This document shows, one piece after another, positions 1 through 6,279 of a stretch of 25,369 bases of DNA. The translations under genes were made by a program, and so were the position numbers. This DNA is from a virus. The stretch is from positions 1 through 25,369 of the IMG/VR virus record IMGVR_UViG_3300017963_002090. The stretch is one strand, 5' to 3'. Each line of letters starts with the position of its first letter. The stretch's first letter is position 1. The notes under the pieces were generated by a model, which saw only the letters and a program-made list of their open reading frames with translations, ran no database searches and had not been told where the DNA came from.

Positions 1-246
1 CTGGCTAGCCAGGGCAGCTCGCACGAGATCTCGTTCCGCCGAGGCATCTCTCCCACAAGCATCCTTCGGCTCAACGTAGCGAACGAGACGACGCGGAAGA
101 AGGTCATCAAAGACCTTCGAGCTGCAGGCATCGAGGAAGTGAACGGGCTGCCGGTGGAAGATCTCGTCGTCGTGGGCGGCTCCAACGAGGAGATCTACAA
201 GAAGTACGTCGAGCCCATGATGACGGAGAGGCGAAATGCAGCCTAA
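1..246 (+). CDS. C-terminal end of an unknown protein (5' end outside window)
   Basis: The frame is open from the first base and stops at TAA 244-246, giving 81 residues of a protein whose start lies upstream. The visible part is mixed charged, with a segment reading VIKDLRAAGIEEVNG and a hydrophobic VEDLVVVGG stretch, ending in TERRNAA. I do not recognise a family. The next gene starts at 236 inside this reading frame, an 11-base overlap typical of co-transcribed phage genes. That overlap and the continuous frame support it being coding. Confidence 0.7.
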   Translation: MASQGSSHEISFRRGISPTSILRLNVANETTRKKVIKDLRAAGIEEVNGLPVEDLVVVGGSNEEIYKKYVEPMMTERRNAA

Positions 247-664
247 GTTCAGGTTCCGGGACGTCTACGTGGTTACCGCTCCTCCGGGGGACTACAACGG
301 CATCGACATCGCCGTTGGGGTGCGGGTGGTGGAGGGCCACGTCAACCCCGGTACTAAGCAGAAGGAGAGGTCCATCGAGTGGCTAGCTGCGGACGGCAGC
401 TTCCAGGGGGGCCACACTCTTTTCGGGGACGTGGTCAAGGCGGAGAACGACATCACCGAGGTGCAGGACACCAGCATCGAGGAAGGCGAAGTCTTTCGCT
501 TCGAGCCTTTGACTATGAGCCTGTGGAAGAAGCTGCTAGATGGAGGGTTCATCCGAGCTTCGGATTCCCTGGCAGCTATTACGGATATAGGCATTCTGAA
601 GAATGCGCTCATTCAAGACGTGTTGGAAGAGTGGTGGGTCGAAGAGCCCGAGGACGTCTGGTGA
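236..664 (+). CDS. hypothetical phage protein, 142 aa
   Basis: ATG at 236 overlaps the end of the preceding gene by 11 bases; an AGAGGCGA purine stretch just upstream can serve as ribosome binding site. The N-terminal ~60 residues look beta-rich (FRFRDVYVVTAPPGDYNG, then VGVRVVEGHV). The C-terminal part is helical and acidic, ending WWVEEPEDVW. No transmembrane segment, Cys cluster or catalytic motif is visible, and I do not recognise the family. It is the last gene before a roughly 120-base gap containing a strong promoter, so it probably closes an upstream operon. Confidence 0.75.
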   Translation: MQPKFRFRDVYVVTAPPGDYNGIDIAVGVRVVEGHVNPGTKQKERSIEWLAADGSFQGGHTLFGDVVKAENDITEVQDTSIEEGEVFRFEPLTMSLWKKLLDGGFIRASDSLAAITDIGILKNALIQDVLEEWWVEEPEDVW

Positions 665-683
665 TCGACAGATCTTCTTTCCC

Positions 684-712
684 TTGACAATCGATCTCCT
701 TGTTGCTAGGCT
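684..712 (+). promoter_or_regulatory. sigma70-like promoter with overlapping palindrome (P1)
   Basis: TTGACA (684-689) is a perfect -35 box; a 17-base spacer leads to TAGGCT (707-712), a TANNNT -10 box. The predicted start of transcription is about 718-721. A perfect 6-bp inverted repeat with a 4-base loop, CTAGGCTGGTGCCTAG (706-721), covers the -10 box and the start point, where a repressor or phage regulator could bind. It lies in the largest gene-free stretch of the early part of the window (665-784). Function is inferred from consensus only. Confidence 0.6.
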
Positions 713-784
713 GGTGCCTAGATGGAGGACGACCCCCTTGGCGATCGACCCCATCAGGTAGAGCTGCATGGAGAAGTGAGGCGT

Positions 785-1627
785 ATGATTCGGACTTCGA
801 CGAAGAAGGTCGCTGTCCCTCTCGGCAAGGGGCTCTTTCGAGAGACCACCATCGAGATGGAGCAGCACTACCACGACAACACGAAGAAGCTCGTCAAGAC
901 GGAGGAGAAGAGCCGGACTGAGGGGAGGCTCCTTCGGGCGGCCGAGCAGAAAGAGAAGGCTTCCGTCCAGCTGATGGATGCCGACACCTTCGAGGTTCTT
1001 TCGTTGGTGGAGGCTACAGAGTCGCAGGCGGTTTCGGTTCAGGAGCAGCCGGCGGAAGAGCCGGCAGAGGAGCAACCCAAGGTTGCTTCACCTGCTCAGG
1101 AACCTTCGGCGGCTCAAGCCGCGGACGTAGGGAAAAGTGAAGAGGACGACATGGCAAAGGCAGTAGCAAAGAAGGGCGCGGCCAAAGCGAAGGCTGCGGC
1201 CAAGAAGAAGACCACAACCAAGGCCAAGGCGGCGCCGAAGAAGAAGGCGGCGCCGAAGAAGAAGGCGGCGCCGAAGAAGAAGGCGGCTTCGAAGAGCAAC
1301 GGCAAGAAGGCCGCTCCGAAGAGCAACGGCGCTCCGAAGACCGCTCCTGCTAGCGGGCAGAGCGGACCGCCCATCGACATGAGCGAGAAGGCGCTCAACG
1401 CCAAGGAGCTGAAGATCTTGAGTGCTCTCTGCAACGGGCAGGGCACCATGACGATCAAGGAGCTGGCGTCGGCGTGCTTCAAGGGCAAAGCCAAGGCGCA
1501 GGCAAACAGCTGGGTGCGGAACTCGCTCCGGAGGCCGGCCCGAGCTGGGCTCATCGAGCAGGTCGAGCGCGGGACCTACAAGGCCACCGCGAAGGGCAAG
1601 AAGCACGCAGCTGACGCCAAGAAGTGA
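785..1627 (+). CDS. histone H1-like DNA-binding protein with acidic N-terminal half
   Basis: Start chosen at ATG 785, preceded by GGAGAAGTGAGG; an in-frame ATG at 722 sits almost on the predicted transcription start of P1 and would give a near-leaderless 301-residue form. Residues ~1-120 (280-residue form) are mixed then acidic and low in complexity (PAEEPAEEQPK). From M123 the protein becomes extremely Lys/Ala/Pro-rich, with three perfect AAPKKK units, like the C-terminal tail of histone H1 and bacterial Hc1/AlgP-type proteins. The last ~75 residues (from MSEKALNAKEL) look like a winged-helix domain: helix, KELASACF helix, then SWVRNSLRRPARAGLIEQVERGTYKAT resembling recognition helix and wing. 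Likely binds DNA non-specifically, perhaps for genome compaction or host nucleoid modification; it directly precedes the DNA polymerase, overlapping it by 4 bases. Confidence 0.75.
   Translation: MIRTSTKKVAVPLGKGLFRETTIEMEQHYHDNTKKLVKTEEKSRTEGRLLRAAEQKEKASVQLMDADTFEVLSLVEATESQAVSVQEQPAEEPAEEQPKVASPAQEPSAAQAADVGKSEEDDMAKAVAKKGAAKAKAAAKKKTTTKAKAAPKKKAAPKKKAAPKKKAASKSNGKKAAPKSNGAPKTAPASGQSGPPIDMSEKALNAKELKILSALCNGQGTMTIKELASACFKGKAKAQANSWVRNSLRRPARAGLIEQVERGTYKATAKGKKHAADAKK
1141..1153 (+). promoter_or_regulatory. internal ribosome binding site and in-frame start
   Basis: AGAGGA (1141-1146) lies four bases before ATG 1151, in the frame of the histone-like gene. Starting here would give a 158-residue protein beginning MAKAVAKKGAAKAKAA, which is how free histone-like proteins normally begin, without the acidic half. 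The site is as good a Shine-Dalgarno match as most true starts in this window. Whether it is used is not known. Confidence 0.4.
1226..1279 (+). repeat. three perfect 18-bp tandem repeats
   Basis: The unit AAGGCGGCGCCGAAGAAG is repeated exactly three times (1226-1243, 1244-1261, 1262-1279), followed by a partial copy (AAGGCGGC) at 1280. It encodes the repeated Lys-Ala-Ala-Pro-Lys-Lys of the histone-like protein. Identity even at third positions points to recent expansion by slippage, so copy number may vary between related phages. Confidence 0.9.
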
Positions 1628-3372
1628 CCCAGTACGAGGTAGTCCGCGACGCTGAGCGCCTAGGCCCCATCGCGAACGAGGTCGACAGCGCTCAGGTCGT
1701 AGGGCTAGACATCGAGACGACGCACCTGTCGCCTCTCCATGGCGATATTCGACTGGTACAGCTGAACACCGGTCAAGGTACGTATGTCGTTGACCTCTTT
1801 GAGACCGGAACACTTGGACCGGTAGCGGATGCTCTGGGGTCCCAGTCGTCCGTCAAGGTGGTCCAGAACGCGAAGTTCGAGCAGAAGTGGTTCCTTCACA
1901 AGCACGACGTGGAGCTGTGGCCGCTGTTCGACACGTTTCGCGCTAGCGCCCTCATTCACAACGGCAAGCACCTGGGGCACAACCTGTATGATCTCTACAA
2001 CCGAGAGCTGCAGGTTGCGCCCGGTGTTGACGATCAGGGCGGGTCGGACTGGACCGGCTCCCTGACGCAGAAGCAGCTCGACTACGCTGCGGAGGACGTC
2101 ACGTACCTCCACCCGCTGCGCGACAGCTTGAAGCCGCAGCTCGCGAAGGCGGGGTTGAACAAGATCGCCCTGCTGGAGTTCGGGGCCATCCTTCCCGAGT
2201 CCCGCATCGAGCTGAACGGTTTTCGCGTAGACAAGGATCGATGGGTAGCTCTCGCGCGCAAGAACGAGGAGCGTGTCAAGGAGCTGCGGTTGAAGCTCGA
2301 CCGCATGCTGCCCCACCCCAAGGGGCTCTTGTTTCTTCCGGGTATCGAGGTGGGGTTCAACCTCAACTCCCCGATGCAGGTGAAGGAGTCCTTCAAGAAG
2401 CTGGGTATCGACCTTCCGGACACTCGTGAGGATACGATGGCGATGATCGCCACCAAGCACGAGGCGATCCCTCTATTCATGGAGTACCGCAAGGTCGCCA
2501 AGCTGCTGAGTGCCTTCGGTGCGGATTACCTGAAGCATCTCGACCCCGAGACGGACCGGGTGCACACCGACTTCTGGCCGCTGACGGGGGCTGGACGGTA
2601 TGCCTCGCGAGCGCCGAACCTCCAGCAGATTCCTCGGGTGTTCGAGTACCGGGACTGCTTCCGACCTGGGGATGGGAAGATCATCATCGTCTGTGACTAC
2701 GGGCAAATCGAGCTGCGCATCGCGGCGCAGATCACCGGAGATCCGACGCTGCGCGGTATCTACCTGAAGGGTGAGGACGCGCATCGGCGCACCGCGAGCA
2801 TCGTCTCGGGCGTGCCCATAGACAAGGTGACCAAGGCGCAGCGCCAGGCCGCGAAGCCCGTGAACTTCGGGCTCATCTACGGACTCGGTGCTGAGAGGTT
2901 GGTCGTCTACTCGATGTCGAACTACGGTGTGGCGATCACGCTTCGGCAGGCGAAGCAGTTCATCAAGCGGTACTTCGACGGCTACCCACGCATTCGGTCT
3001 TGGCAGGACCGAGCACTGCGCGACGGCGAGCGTACCGCTACGGCTCGCACTCTATGGGGGCGCAGGCGTTTTTTGGATCCTAAAAAGGCCCGCAATGAAT
3101 TTCTAAACACCCCGATCCAAGGGACTGGGGCAGATGGCCTGAAGCGCGCGTTGCGCAACGTCTACTTCGGTCTGAAGCAGTTCGAGGGCAGGGCGAAGAT
3201 GATCCACATGGTGCACGACGAGATCGTAGTCGAGTGTGACGACGACCCCGAGCTGGTTCCGCAGGTCAAGCAGACCATCGAGCAATGCATGGTGGATGGC
3301 ATCCAGCCAATGCTTCCTGACGTGCCGGTGGTAGCCGAAGCAGATATTGGAAGATCGTGGGCAGCGCATTAA
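1624..3372 (+). CDS. polA: family A DNA polymerase with 3'-5' exonuclease
   Basis: GTG start at 1624 overlaps the stop of the histone-like gene (GTGA). The exonuclease domain has D29-I-E31 (Exo I), N82-A-K-F (Exo II) and Y154xxxD158 (Exo III). The polymerase domain has motif A around D358 (VCDYGQIELR), motif B R407...K411...F415...Y419 (AAKPVNFGLIYG) and motif C H531-D532-E533. All catalytic residues are present, so it should proofread and polymerise. At 582 residues it lacks the 5'-3' nuclease of bacterial Pol I, as usual for phage forms. F415 matches E. coli F762, the position that sets discrimination and speed in phage polymerases. It presumably replicates the phage genome. A small AT-rich palindrome lies inside the gene at 3069-3086. 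Confidence 0.97.
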   Translation: MTQYEVVRDAERLGPIANEVDSAQVVGLDIETTHLSPLHGDIRLVQLNTGQGTYVVDLFETGTLGPVADALGSQSSVKVVQNAKFEQKWFLHKHDVELWPLFDTFRASALIHNGKHLGHNLYDLYNRELQVAPGVDDQGGSDWTGSLTQKQLDYAAEDVTYLHPLRDSLKPQLAKAGLNKIALLEFGAILPESRIELNGFRVDKDRWVALARKNEERVKELRLKLDRMLPHPKGLLFLPGIEVGFNLNSPMQVKESFKKLGIDLPDTREDTMAMIATKHEAIPLFMEYRKVAKLLSAFGADYLKHLDPETDRVHTDFWPLTGAGRYASRAPNLQQIPRVFEYRDCFRPGDGKIIIVCDYGQIELRIAAQITGDPTLRGIYLKGEDAHRRTASIVSGVPIDKVTKAQRQAAKPVNFGLIYGLGAERLVVYSMSNYGVAITLRQAKQFIKRYFDGYPRIRSWQDRALRDGERTATARTLWGRRRFLDPKKARNEFLNTPIQGTGADGLKRALRNVYFGLKQFEGRAKMIHMVHDEIVVECDDDPELVPQVKQTIEQCMVDGIQPMLPDVPVVAEADIGRSWAAH

Positions 3373-3836
3373 AGATCGGGGACAGGGTGGTCTGGCGCTC
3401 CGCTTCGTGGGGGCGTTGGGCGGAGAAGGTCGGCGTGGTGGTCTACGTGGGGCCTTCGGCTGACACCCCCGAGCAGCTTCCCGAGAATCCTGACTACTGG
3501 TTGAGCGAAGCTGTGCGTGATGACGTGCGCAATCGAGAGCCCTCCTACTGGGAGCTGTGTCGTCAGTACCCCTCCCCCGGACGGGAGGGAGGCTACTGTC
3601 TGCCTGCAGGGGCCGACCGCCCCCAGTGGACCAAGCGGTCCCGCTACAAGTTCGAGCGGTGCCACAACGGCATCATCGTGTCGGTGTACGAGCGCCGGCA
3701 GCTTCCTCACGGGGCCGTTCGGATCATTCCTCGCCGGCCGCTTTTCTACTCGCCTACCTTGGAGCCTTCCAAGAAGGACACCGGTCCGGTGCTGTGGTGC
3801 GACGGGGACCCCAGGCCCACGTTCGAGGTGCCATGA
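3357..3836 (+). CDS. hypothetical protein with SH3-like N-terminus, 159 aa
   Basis: GTG start at 3357 overlaps the polymerase end by 16 bases; GGAAG at 3349-3353 is close upstream. An alternative GTG at 3387 would remove part of the first strand (KIGDRVVW), so the upstream start is preferred. Residues ~5-32 read as a small beta-barrel/KOW-like module (GDRVVW followed by KVGVVVYV). The middle has Tyr/Trp-rich segments and three Cys (in ELCRQY, GGYCLP and ERCHNG), with another near the C-terminus, possibly a metal site. No family is recognised. It overlaps the VanW gene by 4 bases (ATGA), suggesting translational coupling. Confidence 0.75.
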   Translation: MGSALKIGDRVVWRSASWGRWAEKVGVVVYVGPSADTPEQLPENPDYWLSEAVRDDVRNREPSYWELCRQYPSPGREGGYCLPAGADRPQWTKRSRYKFERCHNGIIVSVYERRQLPHGAVRIIPRRPLFYSPTLEPSKKDTGPVLWCDGDPRPTFEVP

Positions 3837-4795
3837 AGGCGCGCTGGAAGTTCCTGGCGGTGGCGGTCGCTGCCGCCTTGGTGGGGGTCCTGACGTCCTC
3901 GGGCACGCAGCACGAGGCCCCAGAGGCCCCGCCCGCTACGGCCCTTCAGACGGCCTCTGAGGCGCCGGAAGACGCTGGGGTCCCTGAGGTCGCTCCCGCC
4001 CCCAAAGAGCACGGAGAGGTGATCCTAGGGGCCTACACGACCTACTACAAGGATGGGCTCGACGACGGGCGCGTCCACAACATCACGAAGCTGGCGCTGG
4101 CGCTCAACTTCGTCGTAGCCCCCGGCGAGGTGTGGAGCTTCAACGAGGCTTTGGGGCCGCGGACCAAGGAGCGCGGATACCTGCCTGCACCAACCATCGT
4201 GCTCGGGGAGATGACGGAGAGCTACGGCGGCGGCACCTGCCAGGTCAGCTCGACGCTGTTCGTGGCGGCGCTGCGTGCTGGGCTGGAGGTGGTCGAGCGT
4301 AGACCCCACTCACGCCCGTCGAGCTACATCCCGAAGGGGATGGACGCCACGGTGAGCTACCCCGAGGAGTGCTGGGTGGAGAAGCCGGACATTCGCATCT
4401 GCCCTGACCTGAAGATCAAGAACCCCTACGACTCCCCGATAGCCATCAAGGGGCTCGGAGGCGTGGAGGGTCCAGACGGCGGACGAGTGCCCGAGGGGAA
4501 GGGCGCGCTGGAGGTGGTCATCATGGGGGAGGGCGAGCCCCCGAAGGTCACGATGAAGTGGCGCTCGTGGAAGACCACTGACCCGGAGAAGCGATTCCGC
4601 AAGGTGCTGCACAAGGGGGCGAACAGCTGCCAGAAGCAGAAGCCGGCCCTCGGCGTGGAAGGCGTGCTCGTCGTGAAGATCAACGGCGAGGAGAAGAGGT
4701 TCATCAGTCGGTACAAGCCGGTGGACGAGATCTGGTACGTCCCGACCGACTGGGAAGAAGAGACAGAAGACGATCCGTATCCGGAGGAGCCATGA
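3833..4795 (+). CDS. exported VanW-family protein
   Basis: ATG 3833 overlaps the preceding TGA (ATGA); a longer upstream extension of the frame exists but the signal-like N-terminus fixes this start. Residues 1-25 (MKARWKFLAVAVAAALVGVL...) form a basic-plus-hydrophobic signal peptide or anchor, followed by an Ala/Pro/Glu-rich linker. Residues ~63-205 match the VanW domain: HNITKLALALN, PGEVWSFNEALGP, GGGTCQVSSTLF (C136), a RRPHSRPSSYIP block, GMDATV, and a closing KIKNPYDSPIAI. VanW domains occur in cell-surface proteins of many bacteria; their biochemical role is not established. The domain carries an unusual Cys pair, C180 and C190, in an insertion after GMDATV. The product probably acts outside the cytoplasmic membrane of the infected cell, possibly on the envelope; this is inference. 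The gene overlaps the downstream HNH gene by 4 bases. Confidence 0.88.
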   Translation: MKARWKFLAVAVAAALVGVLTSSGTQHEAPEAPPATALQTASEAPEDAGVPEVAPAPKEHGEVILGAYTTYYKDGLDDGRVHNITKLALALNFVVAPGEVWSFNEALGPRTKERGYLPAPTIVLGEMTESYGGGTCQVSSTLFVAALRAGLEVVERRPHSRPSSYIPKGMDATVSYPEECWVEKPDIRICPDLKIKNPYDSPIAIKGLGGVEGPDGGRVPEGKGALEVVIMGEGEPPKVTMKWRSWKTTDPEKRFRKVLHKGANSCQKQKPALGVEGVLVVKINGEEKRFISRYKPVDEIWYVPTDWEEETEDDPYPEEP

Positions 4796-5436
4796 AGTTC
4801 TCAGAGTTGAATCTGCTCTCCGTGGGCAACACCATCCAGCTCGTGGGCGCCATTTGGCGCGGGGAGGGGAAGGTGCTGTTGTGCTTCTTCCCCGAGGACG
4901 ACGCCGAGCTGTATGTCGGGACTACCGAGTTCGGGAAGGGGGAGCCGATCTTGTTTGATGGTCCTGAGCTTCCGGACGAGGTTGAGACGTTGGCCATGTC
5001 GTTGGAGGAGTGGCAGAAGTTCGTCCGGCAGACCGACGTCATGGAGACTGAGGTGCTGGCGCAAGCGAAGGACGGGAAGCTGTCGAAGATCATCTTGCGT
5101 AAGAGCGCTCGGCAGATCTCGCAGGGCGTCTCGTGGAAGGTCTTCAAGCGGGACCGCTACGCCTGCCGTTACTGCGGGAAGGACGACGTCCCGCTGACTG
5201 TAGACCACCTTGTTCTCTGGGAACTGGGAGGTCCATCGACGGAGGACAACCTTCTGGCGTCGTGCCGCAAGTGCAATAAGAAGCGCGGCAACCTCCCTTA
5301 CGACGAGTGGCTGAAGCACCCTTACTACAAGAAGGTGTCGGCCAACCTTTCTGATCTCAACCGTTCCATCAACGCGGCCATCGCCGAACGGTTGGACAAG
5401 GTGGAGAGAGTCCACCACAAGCACACGAAGCGGTAG
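4792..5436 (+). CDS. HNH endonuclease, free-standing
   Basis: ATG 4792 overlaps the VanW stop (ATGA) and has a very strong GGAGGAG site at 4783-4789. The N-terminal ~110 residues are of unknown fold. Residues ~115-180 form an HNH domain: VFKRDRYACRYCG with C125/C128, VDH with D138-H139, N153 in TEDNL, and SCRKCNKKRG with C158/C161. The two CxxC pairs form the structural zinc site and the His is the general base in this family. HNH proteins next to terminase genes can support packaging (HK97 gp74 is the known case), or the gene can be a homing element. Position directly before the terminase genes makes the first possible; the sequence alone does not decide. Confidence 0.92.
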   Translation: MKFSELNLLSVGNTIQLVGAIWRGEGKVLLCFFPEDDAELYVGTTEFGKGEPILFDGPELPDEVETLAMSLEEWQKFVRQTDVMETEVLAQAKDGKLSKIILRKSARQISQGVSWKVFKRDRYACRYCGKDDVPLTVDHLVLWELGGPSTEDNLLASCRKCNKKRGNLPYDEWLKHPYYKKVSANLSDLNRSINAAIAERLDKVERVHHKHTKR

Positions 5437-5489
5437 GACACTCCAGGGCTGTGGAGTCGGCGGCGCGCGAGGGAAAACTCCCGTAACTC

Positions 5490-5517
5490 CTGACTATCCG
5501 CTGCTCTGTGGTAGACT
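5490..5517 (+). promoter_or_regulatory. possible promoter before terminase genes (P2)
   Basis: The 87-base gap 5437-5523 holds a 6-bp hairpin without T-run (ACTCCA 5440-5445 / TGGAGT 5452-5457) and then CTGACT (5490-5495), a 16-base spacer, and TAGACT (5512-5517) preceded by TGG, an extended -10 feature. The start of transcription would fall at about 5523-5525, on the GTG start codon at 5524, and no Shine-Dalgarno sequence is visible there, so a leaderless message is possible. The -35 match is only 4 of 6. Confidence 0.35.
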
Positions 5518-5523
5518 GACTTC

Positions 5524-6279
5524 GTGGCGAAGAAGGGCAAGAAGCGTCGATCCCCGGCGTTCACGAGCAAGCGTCCTGTAGGCAGGGAGCGGGGCTTCCA
5601 GAAGTTGCGGGCTCTCAAGTGCTTCGACGAGGTCCACCGGCGGATTCTCGAAGGTTGGGGGATGCCGGCCCTGGCGCAGTACATCCAGGAGGAGTGCGAC
5701 GAGTACACGGAGGTTTCGGCGCAGGGTTTGATCTCCGTATTGCGGCGCTACCGCGACACCATTCCTCCGGCCCAGCTCATTCAGAAGCGCATCCCTTCGA
5801 AGTTTGCCAGTGCGCAGGAGCAGGTGGACGAAGGACTCGACGAGCTGCAGGAGCTGTGGAACCTGTACCAGCTCCAGATGGAGCGTTTGGGCATCGAGTT
5901 GCAGAACGAGCGCACCATCAAGAAGCTCTTCCCGTCGATGACGCAGGAGATTCGGACGACCCGAGAGATCTTGAGCACCATCGCTGAGTTGAAGATGGAC
6001 CTCGGGCTCAACAATCGGCAGATCGGAACGGTCGACATCGACGCGCACATCACGGCGCATGTAGCCGAGCGTTTCTCCAATCCGAGGGTGGCGCAGGTTC
6101 TTGCCAGCCCTGAGAAGCGCCGGAAGCTGTTGGGGATTGCCAAGCAGCTTGCCAAGAAGGCCGATGCGCCGGTGGTCATCGACGCGGAAGCGGAGACGGT
6201 GGAGGCCAAGGAGGCTCCGCCCGAGTCCGGTCCCGGTTCGCCTGAGCCCCCATCCGAGCTGCAGGAGACGGGCTCGTGA
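5524..6279 (+). CDS. putative small terminase subunit
   Basis: GTG 5524 is used because it begins the conserved-looking basic N-terminus AKKGKKRRSPAF; no clear ribosome binding site precedes it. The 251-residue protein has a basic N-terminal tail, a helical segment at ~35-85 that could be a helix-turn-helix (FDEVHRRILEGWGMPALAQYI), a long coiled-coil-like region at ~95-160 (DELQELWNLYQLQMERL and onward), and an acidic Pro-rich tail. Basic N-terminus, central coiled coil and location immediately upstream of the large terminase (GTGA overlap at 6276) fit a T4 gp16-type DNA-recognition subunit. The call rests on architecture and position, not on a diagnostic motif. Confidence 0.6.
   Translation: MAKKGKKRRSPAFTSKRPVGRERGFQKLRALKCFDEVHRRILEGWGMPALAQYIQEECDEYTEVSAQGLISVLRRYRDTIPPAQLIQKRIPSKFASAQEQVDEGLDELQELWNLYQLQMERLGIELQNERTIKKLFPSMTQEIRTTREILSTIAELKMDLGLNNRQIGTVDIDAHITAHVAERFSNPRVAQVLASPEKRRKLLGIAKQLAKKADAPVVIDAEAETVEAKEAPPESGPGSPEPPSELQETGS

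Noticed and set aside
1088-1813. Minus-strand frame over the histone-like gene
   Set aside because: It is an Arg/Leu low-complexity shadow of the Lys/Ala repeats; the plus-strand frame has a structured winged-helix end and proper coupling to the polymerase.
3557-3832. Longer N-terminus for the VanW gene
   Set aside because: It would overlap the preceding gene over its C-terminal half and place the signal peptide in the middle of the protein; ATG 3833 gives a normal exported protein and an ATGA overlap.
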